The notes below the pieces were generated by a model. It ran no database searches. It had not been told where the DNA came from and saw only the letters and a list, made by a program, of their open reading frames with translations. From Coriobacteriia bacterium (GTDB taxonomy: Bacteria; Actinomycetota; Coriobacteriia; Coriobacteriales; Atopobiaceae), in the NCBI GenBank assembly GCA_003150175.1, contig QAKZ01000070.1, positions 1 through 14,939 of the forward strand: a stretch of DNA of 14,939 nt. The letters run 5' to 3'. The position numbers and the translations under genes are program-made. How positions within the stretch are numbered: position 1 is the first letter of the stretch; every line of letters starts with the position of its first letter. Positions 1 through 6,932 of the stretch are shown here, piece by piece.

Positions 1-636
1 AGCCGCGGCGGCACCCGCAGCGCCGAGGAGCTCCTCGAGCTCGTCGGCCTCGACCCCAAGCGCACGCTCGAGAGCTATCCGCACGAGCTGTCCGGCGGCC
101 AGTGCCAGCGCGTGGTCATCGCCATGGCGCTGACCCGCGACCCGTCGCTCGTCATCTGCGACGAGCCCACCACGGCCCTCGACGTCACCGTCCAGAAGCA
201 GGTCATCAAGCTCCTGAACGACCTGCAGAAGAAGCTCGGCTTCGCCATGATCTTCGTGTCCCACGACCTCGCGCTCGTGGCCGAGGTCGCCTCCGAGATT
301 ACCGTCATGTACGCCGGTCAGGTCGTCGAGAGCGCGCCCACCAAGGAGCTCCTTACCAACCCGGTCCACGAGTACACCCAGGGCCTGCTCGGCTCTGTCC
401 TCTCCATTGAGGCGCACGACGGCAGCCGCCTGCACCAGGTGCCGGGCTCCGTCCCGAGTCCCGCGGACTTCCCGGCGGGCGACCGCTTCGCGCCGCGCTC
501 GAGCCACCCGGACGTGGGCCTCGACGTCAAGCCCGTCCTCAAGCCCGTCCCGGGCGCCGACCACCACTTCGTCGCGGAGATCCCCGACGCGGAGCTTGCC
601 AAGGCAGGCCTCAAGTCTCGCCTGGAGGTGAGGTAG
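1..636 (+). CDS. Peptide-family ABC transporter ATPase, DppD/OppD type (5' end missing)
   Basis: This is the C-terminal 211 codons of an ABC ATPase that would power an inner-membrane importer; the frame is open from base 1, so the start and Walker A lie upstream. Visible motifs are the signature LSGGQ (codons 30-34), Walker B LVICDEPTTALD (50-61) and the switch histidine in FVSHDL (codon 88). The tail EYTQGLL...PGSVPSPADFPAGDRFAPR (codons about 124-166) is the oligopeptide/dipeptide C-terminal domain found in DppD/OppD ATPases. Cysteines normally conserved there are absent (GDRFAPRSS instead of the usual GCxFAPRC), and no Cys occurs after Walker B. The next ATPase begins one base after the stop, so the two probably form a DppD/DppF-like heterodimer. 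The substrate cannot be read from the ATPase; the nan genes downstream suggest sialic acid or a sialoside, but peptides remain possible. Confidence 0.9.
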   Translation, partial: SRGGTRSAEELLELVGLDPKRTLESYPHELSGGQCQRVVIAMALTRDPSLVICDEPTTALDVTVQKQVIKLLNDLQKKLGFAMIFVSHDLALVAEVASEITVMYAGQVVESAPTKELLTNPVHEYTQGLLGSVLSIEAHDGSRLHQVPGSVPSPADFPAGDRFAPRSSHPDVGLDVKPVLKPVPGADHHFVAEIPDAELAKAGLKSRLEVR

Positions 637-1458
637 ATGGCAGACCAGAACACCCAGGAGCCCATCATCTTCCTGGACAACATCTCGGTCACGTTCAAGA
701 CACGCACGGGATCGCTTCTACATCCCAACCTCGTCCACGCCGTCAACGGCCTCACGCTCAAGCTCATGCCGGGCGAGACCATCGGCCTGGTCGGCGAGTC
801 CGGCTGCGGCAAGTCGACGACCGCCAACGTCATGTGCGGCCTCCAGTCGCCGACTTCCGGCAAGGTCTACTTCAAGGGCGAGGACGTGACCAAGCGCACG
901 GCCGAGCTCAGAAAGAAGATCGGCCGCGTGGTCTCGGTCGTCTTCCAGAACCCGGCGACGGCACTGAACCCCCGCATGGCCGTCCATGACCAGCTGCTCG
1001 ACCCGTTGATCGTCCACAACGTGGGAACGGACGACGAGCGGGAGGAGCGCATCCGCGAGCTCTTCGGCCTCGTCGGCCTGCCGACCTCGGCGATGTACGC
1101 GCTGCCCGGCCAGCTTTCCGGCGGCCAGCGCCAGCGCGTCGCCATCGCGCGCGCCCTCTCGCTGCAGCCCGACGTGATCATCGCCGATGAGCCTACCTCG
1201 GCCCTCGACGTCTCGGTCCGCGCGCAGATCCTCAACCTGCTCACGGACCTCAAGCACGAGCTCGGCCTGGCCATGGTCTTCATCAGCCACGATATGCAGA
1301 CGGAGCGCTACATCTCCGACCGCATCGTGGTCATGAACCACGGCCAGATCATGGAGCAGGGCCCCGCCAAGGAGGTCTTCGAGCACCCGACGGACGCGTA
1401 CACAAAGACGCTCCTCGCCGCCGCGCCCTCGCTGCTCCACCCGAACCTCGGGCAGTAG
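637..1458 (+). CDS. Peptide-family ABC transporter ATPase, DppF/OppF type
   Basis: A complete 273-residue ATPase, the second nucleotide-binding subunit of the importer. Motifs in order are Walker A GESGCGKST (53-61), Q-loop VVFQNP (Gln104), signature LSGGQRQRV (160-168), Walker B VIIADEPTSALD (180-191) and switch His in FISHDM (218). Unlike many DppF/OppF proteins it stops soon after YTKTLLAAAPSL, so it lacks a long cysteine-containing C-terminal extension. The ATG immediately follows the previous stop and is served by GGAGG at 624-628, eight bases upstream, indicating tight co-translation. A GC-rich hairpin terminator follows 14 bases after the stop. The peptide-type family call is secure; transport of sialic acid is inferred from neighbours, by analogy with the peptide-type systems encoded beside nan genes in bifidobacteria and corynebacteria. 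Confidence 0.92.
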   Translation: MADQNTQEPIIFLDNISVTFKTRTGSLLHPNLVHAVNGLTLKLMPGETIGLVGESGCGKSTTANVMCGLQSPTSGKVYFKGEDVTKRTAELRKKIGRVVSVVFQNPATALNPRMAVHDQLLDPLIVHNVGTDDEREERIRELFGLVGLPTSAMYALPGQLSGGQRQRVAIARALSLQPDVIIADEPTSALDVSVRAQILNLLTDLKHELGLAMVFISHDMQTERYISDRIVVMNHGQIMEQGPAKEVFEHPTDAYTKTLLAAAPSLLHPNLGQ

Positions 1459-1472
1459 CTCACCCGAACGTT

Positions 1473-1505
1473 GGGCGCGCCCGCCTCGCGCAGGCGCGCC
1501 CTTTT
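1473..1505 (+). terminator. Intrinsic terminator after the ABC ATPase genes
   Basis: A perfect 9-bp stem, GGGCGCGCC (1473-1481) with GGCGCGCCC (1493-1501), encloses an 11-base loop and is followed by TTTT (1502-1505). The T run is short. The next gene starts 26 bases later, leaving no room for an independent promoter, so this probably acts as a partial terminator that lowers expression of the downstream esterase and nan genes relative to the transporter. Confidence 0.75.
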
Positions 1506-1531
1506 GTGCTGGAACCTCAACCGAAGGGGGT

Positions 1532-2518
1532 ATGAACGTGCCATTCTCGGCCCAAAGGCTGGCTGAGCTCGAGGCGTGCCGTGGCAAGAACCCCATCCCC
1601 GCGGACTTCGACGAGTTCTGGGCCGCGCGCATGGCGGAGGCCGACGCGGTCCCGCTTGACTACGAGATCCTCCCGTCCGACCAGGTTCCCGAGCTCGGGT
1701 CCTGCGCGTACTTCGACCTCTACTTCACCGGCATGGGCGGCGCGCGCGTCTACGCCAAGTACGCTATGCCCAAGGTCCCGGGCAGCGGCCCCGTGCCGCT
1801 GGTCCTGCAGTTCCATGGGTACCCCGGCTGCACCCGCTCCTGGGCGGAGCAGTCCTCCTGGCCCGGCATCGGCTGCGCGGTCCTCTCGATGGACAACCCC
1901 GGGCAGGGCGGCCGCTCCGAGGACATCGGCGGCTTCAAGGGCACGACGGTCTCGGGCCACCTCATCGCGGGCGTCGACGGCGGGCCGGAGAACCTTTACT
2001 ATGTCCGGCTCTACCAGGACCAGCGCATCCTCTGCCGCATCGCGCGCGAGCTCGCGGGCATCGACCTCGGCCGCGTCTATGTCAACGGCGGCTCCCAGGG
2101 CGGCGGCATGGGCATCGCGTGCTGCGCGCTCAACCCCGACCTGGTCGCGCGCGCGTCGATCCTCTACCCGTTCCTCTCGGACTTCCGCGAGGTGTGGGAG
2201 CTCGGCGCCGACCAGATCGCCTACGACGGCATCCGCTACTACTCGCGCTGGTTCGACGCGGACGGAGAGCGCGCGGACGAGTGGTTCGGCACGCTCGGCT
2301 ACGTCGATGCGCTCTCGTTCGCGCATCTCGTGCGCTGTCCGGTGCTCTTCGGCACGGGGCTCGCTGACGTCGTTTGCCCGCCGGAGACCCAGTTCGCCGT
2401 CTACAGCGCGCTGACCTGCCCAAAGAAGCACCTTCTCTACCCCGACTTCGGGCATGAGGAGATCCAGGCCTTCGACGACGAGATCATCCGCTTCTACCAG
2501 GGGGAGGTCGATTTGTGA
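1532..2518 (+). CDS. CE7/AXE1-family carbohydrate O-acetylesterase (catalytic triad intact)
   Basis: A 328-residue alpha/beta hydrolase of the acetylxylan esterase / cephalosporin-C deacetylase family (CE7), near the family's usual length of about 320. The nucleophile elbow is GGSQGG (Ser188). The acid is Asp279 in GTGLADVVCPP and the base is His308 in DFGHEE, so the Ser-Asp-His triad is complete. The family RGQ motif appears as NPGQGG (122-127), with Pro in place of Arg. There is no signal peptide, so it should act in the cytoplasm on imported acetylated sugars. Beside nanA/K/E the likely role is removing O-acetyl groups from sialic acids; this is inference, since the family also deacetylates xylo-oligosaccharides. 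The start is uncertain: AAGGGGG (1524-1530) sits one base before this ATG, and the in-frame GTG at 1538 has better spacing. Its last base overlaps the next start. Confidence 0.88.
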   Translation: MNVPFSAQRLAELEACRGKNPIPADFDEFWAARMAEADAVPLDYEILPSDQVPELGSCAYFDLYFTGMGGARVYAKYAMPKVPGSGPVPLVLQFHGYPGCTRSWAEQSSWPGIGCAVLSMDNPGQGGRSEDIGGFKGTTVSGHLIAGVDGGPENLYYVRLYQDQRILCRIARELAGIDLGRVYVNGGSQGGGMGIACCALNPDLVARASILYPFLSDFREVWELGADQIAYDGIRYYSRWFDADGERADEWFGTLGYVDALSFAHLVRCPVLFGTGLADVVCPPETQFAVYSALTCPKKHLLYPDFGHEEIQAFDDEIIRFYQGEVDL

Positions 2519-3444
2519 TGGGCGTCTCTGAGCTCATCGCCGCGGGGGAGGCGTACCGCGGCGCCGACCTTGCGCCCGAGGGCTTCGAGGCCTACTGGCG
2601 CGCCCGCGCGGGGCGGGCGGCCGACGTAGCCTCTGCGCAGGTGCCGGCCCGCGAGGACGTCGGCATCGAGACCCCGCAGGCCGTCTACCGGCGCCTTGCG
2701 TTCACGGCGACGGACGGCGCCGCGCTCCATGCCCGCGCGATCCTGCCCAAGGCGCCCGGCCCGCACCCCTGCATCCTCGTGTGGCACGACCTCGACCGCG
2801 GCGCGCGCGGCTGGTTCCAGCTCTCGCGCTACGTCGCCGCGGGCTACGCGGTGGTGCACCCCGAGTATCGCTGCTGGTCGCGCGACCTCACGGCCGGCTG
2901 TCAAGGAGGCCCCGATGGCATGGCTGCGGCTCAGCTGATCGACGATGCGTTGGTCGCCGCGGGCGTGGCGGCGGCGCTTCCTGAGGTCGACCCCTCTCGG
3001 CTGATGACCCACGGCGAGGGCTTCGGCGGGCTCTTCGCGCTCGCCGCCGCTGCGCTCGCGGGCGGCGTCGGCAAGTGCGCCGTCGTCAACGTCATGCCCT
3101 CGGATGTCCGCGGGGCCTGGGAGCAGGGGGCCGCCGGACTCGCCTACGAGGGCGTTACCCGCCACTTCCGCGAGGAGGACCCCCTGGCCGAGCGGACGGC
3201 GCCGTTCTTCGGCGCGCTCGGCTTCGCCGACGCGGAGAACTTCTCGGCGATCCTTCCCGCGGGCTGCGAGCTCCTCGACGGCATCTGCCTCATGGATGAG
3301 GTCGCGGTCCCCCTGACCCAGTACGCGGCGTACAATCGCGCTGCGTGCGCAAAGCGCCTGGCCGTTTACCCCAAGTACGGCCATGAGCGCCTGAACGACT
3401 ACGAGAACAGGCTTCTTTCCTTCATGCGCGTCGAGGAGCGGTGA
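2518..3444 (+). CDS. CE7/AXE1-like protein lacking the catalytic serine (probable pseudo-esterase)
   Basis: A 308-residue paralogue of the preceding esterase, alignable along its length (for example FEAYWRARAGRA with FDEFWAARMAEA, and AWEQGAAGLAYEG with VWELGADQIAYDG). At the nucleophile elbow the family GGSQGG is replaced by GEGFGG (165-170), putting Gly168 where Ser belongs. The RGQ-type motif is also lost (HPEYRCWSRD). The acid Asp260 (LMDEV) and base His289 (YGHERL) are retained. The frame is clean and full length, so this is not a decayed pseudogene but probably a non-catalytic subunit, ligand-binding partner or an enzyme with altered chemistry. CE7 enzymes are oligomeric, so a mixed complex with the active paralogue is plausible but unproven. 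The ATG overlaps the previous stop by one base, with GGGGAGG at 2501-2507; a GTG three bases upstream (2515) is an alternative start. Confidence 0.85.
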   Translation: MGVSELIAAGEAYRGADLAPEGFEAYWRARAGRAADVASAQVPAREDVGIETPQAVYRRLAFTATDGAALHARAILPKAPGPHPCILVWHDLDRGARGWFQLSRYVAAGYAVVHPEYRCWSRDLTAGCQGGPDGMAAAQLIDDALVAAGVAAALPEVDPSRLMTHGEGFGGLFALAAAALAGGVGKCAVVNVMPSDVRGAWEQGAAGLAYEGVTRHFREEDPLAERTAPFFGALGFADAENFSAILPAGCELLDGICLMDEVAVPLTQYAAYNRAACAKRLAVYPKYGHERLNDYENRLLSFMRVEER

Positions 3445-3491
3445 GCTCGACGTCGCGCATGGCGGCTCAAAATCGAATGGGCACCTGGCCC

Positions 3492-3511
3492 GGCGGGGAG
3501 AAGGCCCCGCC
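3492..3511 (+). other. Leader hairpin upstream of nanA
   Basis: Within the 89-base gap before nanA, GGCGGGG (3492-3498) pairs with CCCCGCC (3505-3511) around a 6-base loop. No T run follows, so it is not a classic terminator. It ends 7 bases before the nanA ribosome site and could affect mRNA stability or translation. A very similar hairpin lies at 14579-14593 before gap. Confidence 0.55.
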
Positions 3512-3533
3512 CCGAAGCAGAAAGGCAACCACA

Positions 3534-4457
3534 ATGGCAGATACGTTCCAGATCCGCGGCGTCGTCCCTCCCGTCGTCGTCCCCGACACCCCCGACCACG
3601 AGCTCGACGTCCCTTCCTTCGAGCGCCTGATCAACTACATGATCGACGCCGGCGTGGACGGGCTCTTCTTCCTCGGGTCCTCGGGCGAGGTCGTCTTCTC
3701 GACCGACGAGCGCCGCGACCAGATCCTGCGCGAGGCCGTGCGCATCGTCGACCACCGCGTCCCCGTGCTCGCGGGCATCATCGACACCGAGACCGAGCGC
3801 ATGGTCGCCCAGGGCAAGCGCGCCCAGGCGCTCGGCGTCGACGCCCTCGTGGCCACCTGCCCGTTCTACGCTCTGCAGGGCATGACCGAGGTCGAGGAGC
3901 ACTTCCGCATCCTCCACGACGAGCTCGGCCTGCCCATCTTTGCCTACGACATCCCCGTGTGCGTCCACACCAAGCTCCCCTGGAAGCTCCTGGCCAAGCT
4001 CGGCGCCGAGGGCGTGCTCGCCGGCGTCAAGGACTCCTCCGGCGACGACATCAGCTTCCGCTACCTCGTTCAGGAAAACGAGAAGAACGGCCACCCGATG
4101 ACCATCCTCACCGGTCACGAGGTCGTCGTCGACGGCGCCTACCTCGGCGGCGCTGACGGCTCCGTCCCGGGCCTCGCCAACGTCGAGCCCGAGGGTTATG
4201 TGCGCATGTGGAAGGCCGCCGAGGCCGGCGACTGGGCCACGGTCAAGGCCGAGCAGGACCGCCTGAACGAGATTTCCCACATCTGGGACGTCACCTCCGG
4301 CGTCCAGGGCTATGCCGGCGGCGTTGGCGCCTTCAAGACCGCCCTCAACCTCATGGGCGTTTTCGATTCCCCGACCATGCCGCGCCCCGTCAAGGCCATG
4401 ACGGGCGAGAACGTCGAGGCCATCCGCAAGGTCCTCGCCGACAACGGCCTGCTCTAA
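3534..4457 (+). CDS. nanA: N-acetylneuraminate lyase (DapA/NanA aldolase family)
   Basis: A 307-residue TIM-barrel class I aldolase expected to split N-acetylneuraminate into N-acetylmannosamine and pyruvate in the cytoplasm. Visible landmarks are the substrate carboxylate motif GSSGE (48-52; GSTGE in many relatives), the catalytic Tyr138 in FAYDIPV and the Schiff-base Lys166 in GVKDSSGD. The family also includes dihydrodipicolinate synthase and keto-deoxy-sugar aldolases. The sequence alone does not exclude these, but the following nanK and nanE make the lyase the best reading. The chosen ATG has AGAAAGG (3519-3525) eight bases upstream; an in-frame GTG at 3441 would add 31 non-conserved residues and overlap the previous gene, so it is rejected. 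A hairpin follows the stop. Confidence 0.87.
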   Translation: MADTFQIRGVVPPVVVPDTPDHELDVPSFERLINYMIDAGVDGLFFLGSSGEVVFSTDERRDQILREAVRIVDHRVPVLAGIIDTETERMVAQGKRAQALGVDALVATCPFYALQGMTEVEEHFRILHDELGLPIFAYDIPVCVHTKLPWKLLAKLGAEGVLAGVKDSSGDDISFRYLVQENEKNGHPMTILTGHEVVVDGAYLGGADGSVPGLANVEPEGYVRMWKAAEAGDWATVKAEQDRLNEISHIWDVTSGVQGYAGGVGAFKTALNLMGVFDSPTMPRPVKAMTGENVEAIRKVLADNGLL

Positions 4458-4468
4458 CGTACCCGCGC

Positions 4469-4494
4469 GGGGCAGGGGGCTCGTCTCCTGCCCC
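4469..4494 (+). terminator. Hairpin between nanA and nanK (partial terminator or processing site)
   Basis: GGGGCAGG (4469-4476) pairs perfectly with CCTGCCCC (4487-4494), and two more inner pairs are possible. The downstream sequence is only mildly T-rich (attactattt), so full termination is unlikely. nanK starts 25 bases later without a visible promoter, so transcription must read through. The hairpin may stabilise the 3' end of the nanA message. Confidence 0.55.
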
Positions 4495-4519
4495 ATTACT
4501 ATTTGATGTGGAGGCAACT

Positions 4520-5482
4520 ATGGGGAGCCAGAAGGTCGTCGCCATCGACATCGGCGGCACAAAGATCGCGTCCGCCCTCGTGACCCTCGAGGCCGGGCGA
4601 AAGCCCGTGGTCGAGTTCTACGAGAAGATCCCGACCGAGGCCAAGCGCGGCGGTCAGGTGGTCCTGGCCAACGCCATAAAGATGGCCGAGCGCGTGATCG
4701 AGCTCGCCGGCGGCGCCGAGAACCTCGCGGGAATCGGCGTGAGCTCCGGAGGCGTTATCGATCCCCGCACGGGCGACGTCACCTACGCCAACGACATGAT
4801 GCCCGGCTGGGGCGGCACCCACCTGGGCTCTGAGCTCACAGCGGCGACCGGTCTTCCCGCCCGCGTCCTGAACGACGTGCACGCGCACGCCCTCGGCGAG
4901 GCGCGCTGGGGCGCCGGCGCCGGCAAGCAGAGCTGCCTTGTGGCGGCGGTGGGCACGGGCGTCGGCGGCGCTTTCGTCGAGCGCGGCCACATCATGCTGG
5001 GCGCGCACAACGAGGCTGGCCACATCGGTCACGTGAGCTGCAGCGACGCCGCCGGCATCCCCTGCCAGTGCGGCGCCGTCGGCCACATGGAGACCATCGC
5101 CTGCGGCCCCGGTATCATCGAGCGTTACCTCGAGCTCGGCGGAGACCCCACCGACGAGGAGGGCAAGCCCGTCGACGGCGCCGTCATCGACAAGCGCGCC
5201 GCCGCCGGCGACGAGGCGGCCATCGCCGCCGAGGCCAGGAGCGGCCACGCCATCGGCGAGGTCCTGGGCAGCCTCTCGAACATGCTCGACCCGGAGTGCA
5301 TCATCCTGTCGGGCTCCGTCGCCCTGTGCGGGCCCGCCTGGCACGACGCCATGGACGCCGGATGGCGCGAGGCCGCCATGCCGCCCGTCGCCGCCACGCC
5401 CATCGTCTCCGGCGACCTCGGCGGGGACGCGCCGCTCATCGGCGCCGCCGAGAACATCGTTACGTCTGCCTACGCCGATTAG
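4520..5482 (+). CDS. nanK: ROK-family sugar kinase, probable N-acetylmannosamine kinase
   Basis: A 320-residue ROK kinase predicted to phosphorylate N-acetylmannosamine to ManNAc-6-P with ATP. The N-terminal phosphate-binding loop is DIGGTK (10-15), the catalytic base is Asp119 in LNDVHA, and a second ATP loop is GTGVGG (145-150). The zinc region is EAGHIGH (165-171) followed by CQCGAVGHME (182-191). The usual CxCGxxGCxE has His189 in place of its third Cys, a substitution that could still bind zinc. ROK members also include glucokinases and repressors. No helix-turn-helix precedes the kinase domain, so it is an enzyme, and its place between nanA and nanE supports the ManNAc specificity. GGAGG (4510-4514) lies five bases before the ATG. 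The frame is open far upstream into nanA, but that part is an artefact of the high GC. Confidence 0.88.
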   Translation: MGSQKVVAIDIGGTKIASALVTLEAGRKPVVEFYEKIPTEAKRGGQVVLANAIKMAERVIELAGGAENLAGIGVSSGGVIDPRTGDVTYANDMMPGWGGTHLGSELTAATGLPARVLNDVHAHALGEARWGAGAGKQSCLVAAVGTGVGGAFVERGHIMLGAHNEAGHIGHVSCSDAAGIPCQCGAVGHMETIACGPGIIERYLELGGDPTDEEGKPVDGAVIDKRAAAGDEAAIAAEARSGHAIGEVLGSLSNMLDPECIILSGSVALCGPAWHDAMDAGWREAAMPPVAATPIVSGDLGGDAPLIGAAENIVTSAYAD

Positions 5483-5529
5483 CGGGCACCGGGGCCAACC
5501 CGTTTCCCGCTCGAAAGGAGCATCGCCAC

Positions 5530-6219
5530 ATGACCGTAGATCCGCTGATCCAGTCCCTCAAGGGCAAGCTTATCGTGAGCGTTCAGGCCTATATGGGTGA
5601 GCCGCTCCGCCACCCCGAGACCATGGCCCAGATGGCGCGCGCCTGTGAGCTCGGCGGCGCCGCAGCTATCCGCTGCCAGGGCCTCTCCGACATCGCTGCC
5701 ATCAAGGGCCGCTGCGAGGTCCCCGTCATCGGTCTTTGGAAAGAAGGGCATGAGGGCGTCTACATCACCCCGACCCTTCGCCACGCGATTGCCTGTGTGA
5801 ACGCCGGTGCCGACATCGTCGCGCTCGACGCCACCGACCGCCCGCGTCCCGATGGCCGCACCTTCGAGGAGACCGTCGCCGCCCTGCGCGAGCAGTGCGA
5901 GACCCTCATCATGGCCGATTGCATGACCATCGAGGACATCCGTCGCGCCGTCGCCTGCGGCTGCGACATCGCCTCGACCACGCTCTCCCACAACAAAGCT
6001 GCCATCGACACCACGATGGACGACGGCCCCGACCTGCCGATCCTGCGCCAGGCGGTCGAGGAGTTCCCGGGCTTCCCGATCATCTGCGAGGGTCACGTGC
6101 ACGTCCCTGCGGACGCCAAGGCCGCCATGGACGCCGGCGCCTGGGCCGTCGTCGCCGGCACCGGCATCACGCACCCGACGAGCATCACGAGCTGGTTTGC
6201 CGCCGCGATCGAGGGCTAG
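5530..6219 (+). CDS. nanE: N-acetylmannosamine-6-phosphate 2-epimerase
   Basis: A 229-residue TIM-barrel epimerase converting ManNAc-6-P to GlcNAc-6-P, the last dedicated step of sialic-acid breakdown. Its length is normal for NanE. Family stretches are LIVSVQA near the N terminus, VIGLWKE with the likely catalytic Lys71, YITPT (78-82), DIVALDAT (95-102) and ICEGHVHVP with likely catalytic Glu187. VVAGTGITHPTSIT (207-220) forms the C-terminal phosphate-binding loop. AAGGAG (5515-5520) sits nine bases before the ATG. The gene lies 47 bases after nanK with no terminator between, so it is the last gene of the nan operon, closed by the hairpin at 6260-6295. GlcNAc-6-P deacetylase and GlcN-6-P deaminase, needed to reach glycolysis, are not in the window. 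Confidence 0.93.
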   Translation: MTVDPLIQSLKGKLIVSVQAYMGEPLRHPETMAQMARACELGGAAAIRCQGLSDIAAIKGRCEVPVIGLWKEGHEGVYITPTLRHAIACVNAGADIVALDATDRPRPDGRTFEETVAALREQCETLIMADCMTIEDIRRAVACGCDIASTTLSHNKAAIDTTMDDGPDLPILRQAVEEFPGFPIICEGHVHVPADAKAAMDAGAWAVVAGTGITHPTSITSWFAAAIEG

Positions 6220-6259
6220 GTCCTCTGCACGTGTTCTTCATGCTTTGCCTCTAGAATTG

Positions 6260-6295
6260 GGCGGGGCGGACGAATCGGTCCGCCCCGCCTTCTTT
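6260..6295 (+). terminator. Strong intrinsic terminator of the nan operon
   Basis: A perfect 12-bp GC-rich stem, GGCGGGGCGGAC (6260-6271) with GTCCGCCCCGCC (6278-6289), has a 6-base loop and is followed by TTCTTT. It lies 40 bases after the nanE stop and ends transcription of the sialic-acid genes. Confidence 0.92.
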
Positions 6296-6333
6296 CGTTG
6301 CCGCGTGCCGTGGACTCATTGGGGATGGTGCTC

Positions 6334-6867
6334 ATGCAAAAGGTGGTCCTCGGGGCCGTTCTCGCATCGATGGCGTTTATGACTGCATGCGGCTCCAACA
6401 AGGTAAAGCCGCCCGAGCTCGAAAGGAATACGGAGCTGGCGCAGCCCGTGGATTCGGGCAACCAGACCGGGGGCGACACCGTTGTCGACGACGTGCTCGC
6501 CAACGAGCGCGACGAGGGCGAGATCATCCACGAGGGCTTTCGGGCCATCTATGTGCAGGTATTCGAGCCGCAGGGGCTTAATTGTTTCCAAAACGCCGAT
6601 GCGAAGGGCAATGAACGGCTCGTCCTCTCCGAGACGAGCTCACAGGTGGAGTACGTCCTCTTCGATCGCCGCTCCGCCAACGAGAAGTGCCTGCTCTACG
6701 TGCGGTATCGTGCCGACAAGGACGCCGACGGCACATGGTCTCCGGCAGACGCCCAGATTCTCGACATCTACGCCTACGACGAGGACTCTGGTACCGTCGT
6801 CGCGAGCGGAAAGAAGTCCTGGTCTGATCCGGGCACCCAGGAATTCCGAGACCTTACGGGGGAGTGA
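6334..6867 (+). CDS. Putative lipoprotein of unknown function
   Basis: The 177-residue product starts MQKVVLGAVLASMAFMTACGS, a short lipoprotein signal: Lys3, a hydrophobic stretch (4-16) and lipobox MTAC with Cys19 as the lipid anchor. The mature part has a Pro/Glu/Asn-rich linker (about 22-50). An acidic domain of roughly 120 residues follows, with two cysteines (NCFQN and EKCLL) that could form a disulfide outside the membrane. I recognise no family. The ATG at 6334 is preferred because it gives a compact signal peptide with GGGGATGG upstream; in-frame alternatives are ATG 6325 and TTG 6298. The gene stands alone between the nan terminator and the next promoter. A TAGAAT box at 6252-6257 might be its -10, but no -35 is evident and transcription would start inside the terminator stem. 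Confidence 0.72.
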   Translation: MQKVVLGAVLASMAFMTACGSNKVKPPELERNTELAQPVDSGNQTGGDTVVDDVLANERDEGEIIHEGFRAIYVQVFEPQGLNCFQNADAKGNERLVLSETSSQVEYVLFDRRSANEKCLLYVRYRADKDADGTWSPADAQILDIYAYDEDSGTVVASGKKSWSDPGTQEFRDLTGE

Positions 6868-6932
6868 CGAAGCGGTTCTTTCCGCTCGACCTGCGGGGAC
6901 TTATGGGTAGCTCTGCGCGGAAATGGAAGAAA

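Noticed and set aside
2515..3444. Sequencing error or decay explaining the missing esterase serine
   Set aside because: The frame is intact to a normal end, neighbouring elbow residues are also changed, and Asp and His are kept; decay would leave random damage.
3534..4457. Dihydrodipicolinate synthase (dapA)
   Set aside because: The family overlaps, but the adjacent nanK and nanE and the absence of lysine-pathway genes favour the sialate lyase.
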